DNA of 48,504 nucleotides from an uncultured Bacteroidaceae bacterium (GTDB lineage Bacteria; Bacteroidota; Bacteroidia; Bacteroidales; Bacteroidaceae): positions 1 to 48,504 of the forward strand of contig CAJOJA010000018.1 in the NCBI GenBank assembly GCA_905234735.1. The letters run 5' to 3'. The translations under genes and the position numbers were made by a program. The notes below the pieces were generated by a model. It had not been told where the DNA came from, ran no database searches, and was given only the letters and a program-made list of their open reading frames with translations. Of this stretch, positions 41,361 to 48,504 are shown piece by piece; within the stretch, counting starts at the first letter, position 1; each line of letters opens with the position of its first letter.

Positions 41361-42680
41361 TTACTGGAACTTCCGTTTCATAAACCACGCCTCATTGATG
41401 GTGACGCCCAAGTGTGCCACGAAATAGTTTTCGCGTATCTGGTACACCACGCTGGGGTTGCGTCGCAGCCACTCCAGCGAAATGTTGATGAGCGAGCGCG
41501 TGCCCGTTTTCAGCGGCAGGGCCACACCGGCTGTTAGCCGCACCTCGCTTGGGCCGTCCTCGCCGTTTACCTTGACGTAGGGCGTGGTGTACGACGCTCC
41601 AGCGCGGAAGTGCATGCGCTGGAGGTAGTTGCCGTTGGGTTTGTCGATGTAGTCAACACCCACGGCTATGTGGTGCTGATTGTGATACTGGTCGGTGGCC
41701 AGGCTGATGCGGGCATCCGTGGCTGTGGTCTGCGAGACGGGCACTCGGCACCCATCCCACCGTTGCAGCGTGTAGTCGGCGGCCACGGTCAGTTTGTTGT
41801 CCTTCTGCCATGCCAGTCCGGCTCCGAAGGTGTAGGGCAGTTCGAATGCCTTGTCGGCCTGCCGTTCGATGCTGTCACCCTGACTGGTGTAGCGGAGCAG
41901 GCTGACGCTGCTGCCTATCTTGTGGCCGATGCCCACGCTGGCACCCACGGTCAGGGTATTGTGCTGGTCCAGGGGAATGGGGTACTGTACGCCGATGTCC
42001 AGTTTGTACGTACTGATGTCGGCCGTCCACTCCTCGTTCTGCGTGCTGAAGTCGGTGCTGCTGGTGGTGGCGCTGCCCTCGTAGAACTGCTGTGCCAGGC
42101 TGTTGTTGTACGAGCCCCACAGGTAGCCGATGTTGGCACCTATGCTCAGGCCGGCTACGGGGTTGATGCCAATGCCTACGTACACCTGGTGCAGGCCGCC
42201 GTTGCCGTAGTAGGTGGTCTTGGAGGTGATGGCTTGCCCCGTGGTGTAGTCACTGCCCACGCGTCGGCTTTCGCTAAAGTTGTATCCGATGGTGGTGAAG
42301 GGTACAAAGCCGACGGACATGCCCATGCCGCGCCGCAGACGGAAGCCCGCGTTCACGTAGTCCAGCATGGCATTCAGGGCCCTGATGCTGGTGCTTCCGT
42401 CGCTCAGCCGGCCCACTTGCAGGGCCATACCGGCATCGAGGATGAAGGTCATCGAGTCGATGGCCGAGTACGAGGCCGGGTTCTGAAAGTTCACCTGTGT
42501 GGCACAGCGCAGTCCCTGTGCCACGCCGCCCATGCCGCGGTTCATGCCCTGCGACTGGTCGCACAGCGTGCCCAGTCCGAATCGCGAGTACGACGAGTTG
42601 CTGCCGTTGCTCTGTGCCGTAGCGTATGTCGCGGTCAGCGCCGTCAGTGCCAGGACGAAGATTCTCCTTATTCTACTCAT
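41361..42680 (-). CDS. Outer-membrane beta-barrel protein, function unknown
   Basis: A 439-residue protein. The signal peptide is MSRIRRIFVLALTALTATYATA then Q. A plug-like N-terminus (NSSYSRFGLGTLCDQSQGMNRGMGGVAQGLR, FQNPASYSAIDSMTFILDAG) recalls FadL/PorV-like transport barrels of Bacteroidetes. Many amphipathic strands follow, and the end is WFMKRKFQ. Its place before lptC suggests an envelope-biogenesis role, but this is inference. It overlaps the shortened coaX gene by 8 nt. Confidence 0.8.
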   Translation of the reverse strand: MSRIRRIFVLALTALTATYATAQSNGSNSSYSRFGLGTLCDQSQGMNRGMGGVAQGLRCATQVNFQNPASYSAIDSMTFILDAGMALQVGRLSDGSTSIRALNAMLDYVNAGFRLRRGMGMSVGFVPFTTIGYNFSESRRVGSDYTTGQAITSKTTYYGNGGLHQVYVGIGINPVAGLSIGANIGYLWGSYNNSLAQQFYEGSATTSSTDFSTQNEEWTADISTYKLDIGVQYPIPLDQHNTLTVGASVGIGHKIGSSVSLLRYTSQGDSIERQADKAFELPYTFGAGLAWQKDNKLTVAADYTLQRWDGCRVPVSQTTATDARISLATDQYHNQHHIAVGVDYIDKPNGNYLQRMHFRAGASYTTPYVKVNGEDGPSEVRLTAGVALPLKTGTRSLINISLEWLRRNPSVVYQIRENYFVAHLGVTINEAWFMKRKFQ

Positions 42681-43137
42681 TTATTATATGTGCTAAAATG
42701 GTGTTCAGTCCACGTGGGACGAGTAATTCGTCTGCAAAGATAGTGAATTCTTTTGAGATACCCAATTCCTTTGCGTCTCCACCCGTTAAAAAAACTGAAA
42801 GATGCGGATATTTTTGTCTGAAGTGGTCGATTTGTTCCTCGATTTCACGTCGCAAGCCCCATATCACACCACTGCGCATGGCCGTCGGCGTGTTAAATTC
42901 CACTTCGGAGGTCTCTCCTTGCAGTTCCACCTGCGGCAGTCGGCCTGTCAGTCGGTGCATAGCCATGCGCCCCAGCCTTGCCGTGTTCGACACAATGGCC
43001 CGCTCCGGCTTATGCTGTCTGACAAAACGACTTAGGCCGACCAACTTATGGTCGGTCACCATCTCTGCCACAGGCTCGTTGCCGTCGAAGACAACCACCT
43101 TGGCCCTCGTATTTCCGATGTCAATAATCAGATTCAT
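42673..43137 (-). pseudogene. coaX: Internally deleted type III pantothenate kinase paralogue
   Basis: A 154-residue product that aligns with the full CoaX at 45608-46333 at both ends. The N-terminus keeps DIGNTRAK (phosphate loop 1), and the C-terminus TAMRSGVIWG...KYPHLSVFLTGGDAK...ISKEFTIFADELLVPRGLNTILAHI is nearly the same. About 80 central residues are missing, including the segments equivalent to TLGADR, VIDSGT and GGNISPG, which carry the pantothenate site and catalytic Asp. It therefore should not be an active kinase. The frame is intact and it leads the outer-membrane protein-lptC operon, so it may still be translated or serve coupling. Confidence 0.8.
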
Positions 43138-43150
43138 GATAAATCGGGGA

Positions 43151-43293
43151 CAAAGATACGATTAAGCGAGCGAAATGCCAAATTTATTTGAGCATTATCG
43201 AACATGAGTGTCTAAAACTGAAAGATAAGATATGGTTAAGCGAGCGAAATGCGCACATTTATTTGGCATTATACTCACTTAATCGTATCTTTG
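43151..43293. promoter_or_regulatory. Divergent, duplicated promoters
   Basis: Minus strand: TTTG (43182-43179), 20 bp, then TATCTTTG (43158-43151). Plus strand: TTTG (43262-43265), 20 bp, then TATCTTTG (43286-43293). The two 33-bp promoters, 43151-43183 and 43261-43293, are inverted copies that differ at 4 positions by eye. A third related segment (TTAAGCGAGCGAAATGC) lies at 43226 onward in direct orientation to the first. Confidence 0.75.
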
Positions 43294-43314
43294 TAGCATC
43301 AAAAGAGAAATACT

Positions 43315-43500
43315 ATGCTGACTGACCAAGAAAGAGAGGAAATACTGCGTTTGATTCACCGCGAAGTGGTGCCGGCCATCGGGTGTACGGAGCCGATGGC
43401 GGTGGCGCTGTGTGTGGCCCGCGCTACGGAACTGCTGGGCGAACGGCCCCAGCATATCCGGCTCCGCCTGAGTGCCAACATCCTGACCCATAAGCAATAG
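43315..43500 (+). pseudogene. N-terminal remnant of an L-cysteine desulfidase / L-serine dehydratase-like gene (UPF0597)
   Basis: Sixty-one residues, MLTDQEREEILRLIHREVVP...AIGCTEPMAVALCVARATELLG then RLSANIL, match the start of the UPF0597/CyuA family, normally about 430 residues. The match stops at SANIL; THKQ and a stop follow, and the M3 peptidase gene starts 35 nt later. Most of the gene has been deleted, including the remaining cluster and active-site region. It keeps a good promoter, which may now serve the M3 peptidase gene. Confidence 0.75.
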
Positions 43501-43535
43501 TTCTCCTGACTATATTTTGTAAAAAACGTAATATT

Positions 43536-45530
43536 ATGAAAAAGATTCTTTTAAGCATGACAGCAGCATTGTCGCTCGTGGCGTGCACCAGCCGCCAGAA
43601 CCCTTTCCTCACCGAGTGGGACACGCCTTATGGCATTCCTCCCTTCGCCAACATTCAGGTGGATGACTATATTCCTGCCATTCAGGCTGGCATAGAGCAG
43701 CAGAACAAAGAGATTGAGGACATCGTCAATAACCCCGATGAACCCACGTTCGAGAACACCATTCTTCCCTTGGAGCTCTCCGGTCGCATCCTGTCCAAGG
43801 TGTCCGGCGTGTTGTACAATGTGCACGAGACCGACCGCACCGATGAACTCGACTCCGTCATGGAACTGGCCATTCCCATGCTCACGGAGCACGGCGACAA
43901 CATCTCCTTCAACAAGGGGCTTTACGAGCGTATTGCCAAGCTCTTCAAGGCCGACCAGAGCCAACTCACCCGCGAGCAGCAGATGGTGCTGAAGAAGCGC
44001 TTCGAGGCATTTGAGCGCAACGGCATTGGTCTGCCCGAAGAGAAGCAGGCCCGCCTGCGTGAGATCAATACGGAGATGGCTTCCAAGACGCAGAAACTGG
44101 GCAACAACATCCTCTCCGAGAGCAATGCCTTCAAGGAGAAGTTCGGCATCAGTGTCTCCGACTACCCCAATGCCATGACCACCACCGAGGACCGTGCCCT
44201 CCGTCAGCAGATGCTCCAGGCCTACACCATGCGAGGTCACAACGGCAACGAGTTCGACAATCGTCAGCTTGTTCTCGACATCATGCGCCTCCGCATCGAG
44301 AAGGCCCAGATTATGGGCTACAAGAATCCTGCCGCCTATATCCTGGAACCCAAGATGGCCCACGACCCCGAGACCGTGGATGCCTTCCTTGCCGACATTA
44401 TGGTGGCTGCCGTGGCCAAGGCCAAGGAGGAGGTGTACGACATGCAGAAACTGATGGACGAGGACATTGCCGCAGGCGTTCTTCCCGCTGGCAGCAAGAT
44501 AGAGCCCTGGGACTGGTGGTACTATGCCGAGAAGGTTCGCAAGCAGAAGTACGACCTGGACGAGGAACTCACCAAACCCTATTTCAAATTTGAAAACGTC
44601 GTGAAGGGCATCTTCCTGGCAGCCAACACCCTATATGGCGTGAACATGGAAGAACTGAAAGACGTCCCCTCGTACAATCCCGATGTGGTCACCACGTATA
44701 AGGTCTCGGATGCCGACGGCAATCTGCTGGGCATCTTCACCACCGACTATCTGCCCCGCAGCAGTAAGCGCGGCGGTGCGTGGATGAACAACATCCGCGA
44801 GCAGTACGCCGATGCCCAGGGCAACATGGTTCGTCCCATCATCGTGAATGTGGGTAATCTGGAGGAATACCTTACCATCGACGAGGTGCAGACCGTCTTC
44901 CACGAGTTCGGACACGCCCTGCACGGGTTGCTCACCCAGTGCCACTATCCCACAGTCAGCGGAACCAACGTGACACGCGACTTTGTGGAGACCTTCTCGC
45001 AGTTCAACGAGAACTGGGCCTTCCAGCCCGAACTCTTGGCCCAGTATGCCGTCAACGAGAAGGGCGAGGTCATCCCTGCCGAACTGGTGGAGAAGATAAA
45101 CAACTCCCTGAAGTTCAACCAGGGCTTCATGACCACGGAACTCTGCGCCGCCTCCATCCTGGACATGAAGTGGCACGAGCTGGAGAGCGTCGAGGGTATA
45201 GACATCGACGACTTCGAACAGAAGGTATGCCGGCAGATGGGCCTGATACCTGAGATAGGTCCCCGCTACCGCACCACCTACTTCAACCACATCTTCTCCA
45301 GCGGCTACAGCGCCGGTTACTACGGCTATCTGTGGGCCGAGGTGTTGGACAAGGACCTCTTCTCCGTCTTCGAGGCATCGGGCAACGTGTGGAACCAGGA
45401 ACTGGCCACCAAGTTCAAGCAGACCTTCCTCGAGAAGGGCGGCTCCGAAGAACCCATGGTGCTGTTCGAGCAGTTCGCCGGCCGTCAGCCCGACAACACC
45501 GCCTTCCTCCGCGGTCGTGGGCTGAAATAG
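43536..45530 (+). CDS. M3-family zinc metallopeptidase (Dcp / oligopeptidase A-like) lipoprotein
   Basis: A 664-residue thimet-type peptidase. The zinc motif is FHEFGHALH (H456, E457, H460) with the third ligand E485 in RDFVETFSQFNENW. The GYSAGYYGYLWAEVLDKDLF block near the end belongs to the substrate-binding part. The N-terminus MKKILLSMTAALSLVAC is a lipoprotein signal with Cys17, placing it in the periplasm or on the outer membrane. Dcp-type activity (release of C-terminal dipeptides) is likely. The end GLK is followed by a terminator hairpin. Confidence 0.93.
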   Translation: MKKILLSMTAALSLVACTSRQNPFLTEWDTPYGIPPFANIQVDDYIPAIQAGIEQQNKEIEDIVNNPDEPTFENTILPLELSGRILSKVSGVLYNVHETDRTDELDSVMELAIPMLTEHGDNISFNKGLYERIAKLFKADQSQLTREQQMVLKKRFEAFERNGIGLPEEKQARLREINTEMASKTQKLGNNILSESNAFKEKFGISVSDYPNAMTTTEDRALRQQMLQAYTMRGHNGNEFDNRQLVLDIMRLRIEKAQIMGYKNPAAYILEPKMAHDPETVDAFLADIMVAAVAKAKEEVYDMQKLMDEDIAAGVLPAGSKIEPWDWWYYAEKVRKQKYDLDEELTKPYFKFENVVKGIFLAANTLYGVNMEELKDVPSYNPDVVTTYKVSDADGNLLGIFTTDYLPRSSKRGGAWMNNIREQYADAQGNMVRPIIVNVGNLEEYLTIDEVQTVFHEFGHALHGLLTQCHYPTVSGTNVTRDFVETFSQFNENWAFQPELLAQYAVNEKGEVIPAELVEKINNSLKFNQGFMTTELCAASILDMKWHELESVEGIDIDDFEQKVCRQMGLIPEIGPRYRTTYFNHIFSSGYSAGYYGYLWAEVLDKDLFSVFEASGNVWNQELATKFKQTFLEKGGSEEPMVLFEQFAGRQPDNTAFLRGRGLK

Positions 45531-45587
45531 CTAACGTCCCCTTCCTTTTCTTCTGCCTAAGCTTTGCTTAGGACCCTGTTAGGTTTC

Positions 45588-45613
45588 GCTTGACGCACGA
45601 TTGTGCGTCAAGC
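45588..45613 (+). terminator. Hairpin ending the M3 gene, overlapping the coaX stop
   Basis: A perfect 11-bp stem GCTTGACGCAC/GTGCGTCAAGC with loop GATT is followed by CTTTGTT. A weaker hairpin CCTAAGC/GCTTAGG lies at about 45556-45572. The TGA of the convergent coaX gene (45608-45610) is inside the stem. Confidence 0.75.
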
Positions 45614-46333
45614 CTTTGTTATATGGGCTAAAATGGTGTTCAGTCCACGTGGGACGAGTAATTCGTCTGTAAAGATGGTGAATTCTTTTGAGATACCCAA
45701 TACCTTTGCGTCTCCACCCGTTAAAAAAACGGAAAGATGGGGATATTTCTCCCTGAATCGGCGAATATACCCTTCAATTTCGTATTTCATGCCCCATATC
45801 ACACCGCTGCGCATGGCCGTCGCTGTGTCGAATCCCAGTTCGGGCGCATCCCCTTCGCGGTCTATCAGGGGCAGCAGTGCCGTGCCCTCGTGCATGGCGC
45901 GCAGGCGCATTCCCAGTCCCGGCGATATATTTCCGCCTCGGTAGTGGTTTTCGGCATCCAGAAATTCGTAGGTGATGCACGTGCCGCTGTCGATGACCAG
46001 CAGTTCGCCCTCCGCCTGTAGGTGGCGGGCTCCGACGATGGCTGCGATGCGGTCGGCCCCCAGCGTCTCCTTCGTGTGGTACATGATTTCTACGGGCACG
46101 GGCGTTTGTCCGGTCAGTTGCAGCATGGGGAATCCCAATGCCTCCAGCACCCGTTTGCCCTGCTCCGTCATCCTTGCCGTCGTGGCAAAGATACCCTTCT
46201 GGCACCCCGTTTCGCGCGAGAATTCCTCCACGCCGTCCAACTGGTGGTTTGTGGTGAAGTGTCTCACCATGCGGTCGTCCTCGAAGGCCAGTACCTTCGC
46301 CCGCGTGTTACCTATGTCTATAATCAGATTCAT
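45608..46333 (-). CDS. coaX: Type III pantothenate kinase, complete copy
   Basis: A 241-residue ASKHA-fold kinase for the first step of coenzyme A synthesis. DIGNTRAK (phosphate loop 1), HTKETLGADRIAAIVGA (pantothenate site and catalytic Asp), VIDSGTCITYEF and GGNISPGLGMRLRAMHEGTALLP are all present. The start at 46333 (MNLIIDIGN) follows a -7 box 11-18 bp upstream. A longer frame would begin inside a repeat region. The 3' 122 bp (45627-45748) is almost identical to the shortened copy at 42692-42813, five differences by eye. Confidence 0.93.
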   Translation of the reverse strand: MNLIIDIGNTRAKVLAFEDDRMVRHFTTNHQLDGVEEFSRETGCQKGIFATTARMTEQGKRVLEALGFPMLQLTGQTPVPVEIMYHTKETLGADRIAAIVGARHLQAEGELLVIDSGTCITYEFLDAENHYRGGNISPGLGMRLRAMHEGTALLPLIDREGDAPELGFDTATAMRSGVIWGMKYEIEGYIRRFREKYPHLSVFLTGGDAKVLGISKEFTIFTDELLVPRGLNTILAHITKA

Positions 46334-46343
46334 ATTCAGTCTG

Positions 46344-46351
46344 CAAAGGTA
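46344..46351 (-). promoter_or_regulatory. Bacteroidetes -7 box of coaX
   Basis: TACCTTTG on the minus strand; the predicted transcript would have a leader of only a few nucleotides before the ATG at 46333. Confidence 0.6.
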
Positions 46352-46411
46352 CAAAAAAAAAGTTGAGTCACGTGCACATTCCTCCTTCTTTCTTACGCTT
46401 TTTTCACAGCC

Positions 46412-46500
46412 ACGCGAGACAAACTCCGTACACCGTCGGTGAACGCACATCCATCGTCGATGAACATCCGTCCGTCGTCGGCGTCCGTCCGTTCGTCGGT
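46412..46500. repeat. Degenerate 21-bp CGTCG-rich tandem array
   Basis: Three units of exactly 21 bp plus part of a fourth, for example CCATCGTCGATGAACATCCG, share a central CGTCG. Two contain 11-bp palindromes, CACCGTCGGTG and CATCGTCGATG. They resemble the 22-bp array at 12112-12262. Both lie upstream of genes for exported proteins. Confidence 0.6.
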
Positions 46501-46600
46501 CGATGTACGAAGAATGTCATATAGGTATGTGGAGAAGACGTTGTATGTTTGGCAAAAATGTAACCGAAAAAGCGGGATTTGCAAAAATGTGCCTAAACAT

Positions 46601-46631
46601 TTTGTCCTTTGTCGGATTTACACTATCTTTG
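46601..46631 (+). promoter_or_regulatory. Promoter of the PEGA-protein gene
   Basis: TTTG at 46601-46604 and TATCTTTG at 46624-46631 with a 19-bp spacer match the consensus. The leader to the ATG at 46654 is about 17 nt. Confidence 0.75.
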
Positions 46632-46653
46632 TGGCGCAATAGTTGAGAAAACA

Positions 46654-48273
46654 ATGAAGAAAACCATACTTACGATAGTGGCCCTGGTGTTGTCACTGGG
46701 ACTCTGTGCCCAAAACATCGTGGTGCAGAGCTTCCGGCTCGACGAGACTGACCTTACGGCCAACACGGCAGGAACGATAGTCATGGACCAGAACGGGCAG
46801 AAGTGTGCCCTCATTAAGGTGGAGACCACGCAGACGGGATTTTCGTTTGATACGGGACTACTGCAGCCACAGAAGGTGGAGCAACGCGTGGGCGAGGTCT
46901 GGGTCTATGTTCCCGAGGGTGTGAAGCGCATCACCATCAGCCATCCGCAACTGGGCATCCTGCGCGACCACGACCTGGGACTGACCGTGAAGCGGGCCAA
47001 GACCTACATCTTGAAACTGACGACGGGCGAGGTGCAGACCACCATAAAACAGGCGCGTACCTCGCAATATGTCGTGTTCCAGCTCACGCCGGCCAATGCT
47101 GTCGTACGGCTCGACGGTTCGCTGCTCTCCACGACGGACGGCACAGCCATGAAGTACATGCCCTTCGGCACCTATGACTACATGGTGGAGGCCCCCGACT
47201 ATCAGTCCGAAGCCGGCAAGGTGACGGTCAACGACCCCCAAAACAAACACGTTGTCGACGTAAAGTTGAAGCCCAACTTCAGTCAGGTCACCCTCACCGT
47301 CGATAACAACGCCGAGATATGGGTGAACGGAGAAAAGCGCGGTAATGGCTCGTGGACGGGCAATCTGGGTGCTGGCGTGTATATGCTGGAGGCGCGTCTA
47401 GCTGGTCATCGCCCCACGCAGCGCGAAGCTACCATCTCCGTAACCCAGGAGCCGCAGACCATCCGTCTCGATGCGCCCACGCCCATCCTTGGCGAGGCCA
47501 GCATCGTCAGTTCGCCTGCGATGGCCGACGTCGCGATTGATGGCAAACCAGTGGGGAAGACGCCCCTCGTCCTCTCAGATTTGCTTATTGGGCAGCATAC
47601 CATAAAAATTTCAAAGAAAGGCTATGACGACTATGAAGACCAGCTGACTGTTAGCGAAGGGAAGCCGGTGGAGAAGAGTGCAACCCTGTCGAAAAGCAAA
47701 TATAAGGAATCGACGACGGCTTCCGAGACTGAGCCCCAAAAGGATAAGAAAAAAAGGCCTTCAACCGCTTACCAGAAACCTTCGTCGTTCCACTTGATGG
47801 CTGGGGCGCAGGTGGGCCAGCTGATGGGTGTGGGTGCAACGGTAGGCGGCTATATCAAACACGTCAACTTAGAGGCATTCTACCTGTATGGCTTAGGTCA
47901 CAGCGAGGACATCTATTGGCGGAAATCGTCATCTGACTATTACACGTGCCGCTACAAGACAATGGCCTACGGAGGCAAGGTGGGATACGGAATCGACGTA
48001 CTTCAGACCAAACGGCTGCGCCTCACCCCGCAATTGGGTGCCACGCTCGTCAGCATAAGTGCGGACAAGTCCAACGGCCATGCCCTGTCCCTTGCCGTTG
48101 GCCTCCGTACCGACTATGCTTTTTCGAAGCATTTCGGTGCCTATTTGGCACCCGAGATGGACTTTGCCGTCAAGAAGTCCGACGTATTCTCGCAACTCAC
48201 CGATGTATCCTCCAAAATCAAACACTGGGGTACGGGCTTCAACCTGCGCATCGGCATTCGTTATTCCTTCTAA
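46654..48273 (+). CDS. PEGA-domain outer-membrane protein with C-terminal beta-barrel-like region
   Basis: A 539-residue exported protein. The signal peptide is MKKTILTIVALVLSLGLCAQ. An N-terminal beta domain (about 20-135) is followed by three PEGA-like repeats: one near 140-205, one near 210-265 (VDNNAEIWVNGEKRGNG) and a classical one near 280-340 (ADVAIDGKPVGKTPLVLSDLLIGQHTIKISKKGYDDYE). A charged low-complexity linker (about 350-375) leads to strands typical of an outer-membrane barrel ending in IGIRYSF. The role may be cell-surface or peptidoglycan contact; no enzyme motif is visible. The start at 46654 fits the signal peptide and promoter. Confidence 0.8.
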   Translation: MKKTILTIVALVLSLGLCAQNIVVQSFRLDETDLTANTAGTIVMDQNGQKCALIKVETTQTGFSFDTGLLQPQKVEQRVGEVWVYVPEGVKRITISHPQLGILRDHDLGLTVKRAKTYILKLTTGEVQTTIKQARTSQYVVFQLTPANAVVRLDGSLLSTTDGTAMKYMPFGTYDYMVEAPDYQSEAGKVTVNDPQNKHVVDVKLKPNFSQVTLTVDNNAEIWVNGEKRGNGSWTGNLGAGVYMLEARLAGHRPTQREATISVTQEPQTIRLDAPTPILGEASIVSSPAMADVAIDGKPVGKTPLVLSDLLIGQHTIKISKKGYDDYEDQLTVSEGKPVEKSATLSKSKYKESTTASETEPQKDKKKRPSTAYQKPSSFHLMAGAQVGQLMGVGATVGGYIKHVNLEAFYLYGLGHSEDIYWRKSSSDYYTCRYKTMAYGGKVGYGIDVLQTKRLRLTPQLGATLVSISADKSNGHALSLAVGLRTDYAFSKHFGAYLAPEMDFAVKKSDVFSQLTDVSSKIKHWGTGFNLRIGIRYSF

Positions 48274-48285
48274 ATGGTTTGTAAC

Positions 48286-48504
48286 ATGAAACGCTATACC
48301 TTATTTATATACATATTGGCAGCCCTATTGCTTATGGCTTCCTGTAAGGACGGCAATGACTTCAGTGACGACTATTCGCCGGCATTGTCACTCTCTGCTA
48401 ACGGTAATATTTTGGTCACGGGCATCACGCTTAGTCAGACCTCGCTCTCGCTCTCAATGGGAGGCAATCAGACGATCTCGGCCACGGTTGAGCCTTCTAA
48501 TGCC
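48286..48504 (+). CDS. Lipoprotein with Big_2-like domain, cut by window end
   Basis: The first 73 codons of a gene continuing beyond the window. MKRYTLFIYILAALLLMASC is a lipoprotein signal with Cys20. After an acidic stretch (KDGNDFSDDYS), the segment VTGITLSQTSLSLSMGGNQTISATVEPSNA is the start of a bacterial Ig-like (Big_2) domain. It begins 12 nt after the PEGA gene and is probably in the same transcript. Confidence 0.75.
   Translation, partial: MKRYTLFIYILAALLLMASCKDGNDFSDDYSPALSLSANGNILVTGITLSQTSLSLSMGGNQTISATVEPSNA

Overview
The window looks like chromosome from a Prevotella-type member of the Bacteroidales. Many genes have the Bacteroidetes promoter -7 box TAnnTTTG (TATCTTTG, TACCTTTG) just upstream, often with TTTG about 19-20 bp before it. 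Shine-Dalgarno sequences are almost absent. The gene content fits too: GH97, a DUF2723 membrane protein, an ilv cluster with an acyl-ACP thioesterase inside it, DPP-IV-type S9 peptidase, an lptC-CNNM-ppiD cluster, and a large Big_2 surface protein with a Prevotella-style C-terminus. I cannot name the species. I saw no rRNA, tRNA, complete insertion sequence, prophage or CRISPR array.

Layout. 1-2.2 kb: end of a possible cobalamin riboswitch, then a CobD-like aminotransferase and cbiB (late B12 synthesis). 2.2-4.2 kb (-): GH97 glycosidase. 4.3-6.3 kb: CstA-family carrier and a small outer-membrane barrel. 6.3-7.1 kb (-): SemiSWEET and a guanine-deaminase-like enzyme. 7.2-12.1 kb: NhaC antiporter, rsmG, MBL hydrolase, STAS protein and SLC13 transporter. 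12.1-17.5 kb: a repeat array, a long highly structured leader RNA, a 1527-residue Ig-like surface protein and a 60-residue protein. 17.6-24.7 kb: cysE, an RlmL-type methyltransferase, S9 peptidase, purD and a membrane protein. 24.7-26.5 kb (-): ilvD. 26.6-32.5 kb: DUF2723 protein, NodB deacetylase, queG and a GH16 enzyme. 32.7-36.9 kb: ilvB-ilvN-thioesterase-ilvC. 43.1-37.0 kb (-): shortened coaX, outer-membrane protein, lptC, CNNM protein and ppiD. 43.3-48.5 kb: remnant of a cysteine desulfidase gene, M3 peptidase, a complete coaX (-), PEGA protein and the start of a lipoprotein.

The most unusual signal is a family of short GC-rich palindromic elements. Three copies (8538-8683, 18563-18726, 41245-41355) have terminal inverted repeats and each carries ATGGATA, which serves as the start codon of the gene running out of the element (rsmG, an rlmL homologue, lptC). 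The three unrelated proteins therefore begin with related peptides. Single palindromes of the same type lie in frame inside the CobD-like gene and queG. A second family, AT-rich microrepeats, is embedded in frame in cbiB, cstA, nhaC and queG and also fills many intergenic gaps. The genome seems to tolerate, and translate, repeat insertions.

The second strong candidate is the 12.44-12.67 kb leader. It has four nested helices, a 9-bp competing pairing and a start-proximal hairpin, and could be an undescribed cis-regulatory RNA. Also notable are a coaX paralogue with its catalytic centre deleted but its 3' end kept nearly identical to the intact copy, and a perfect AAAGGAGG ribosome-binding site in front of a tiny gene.
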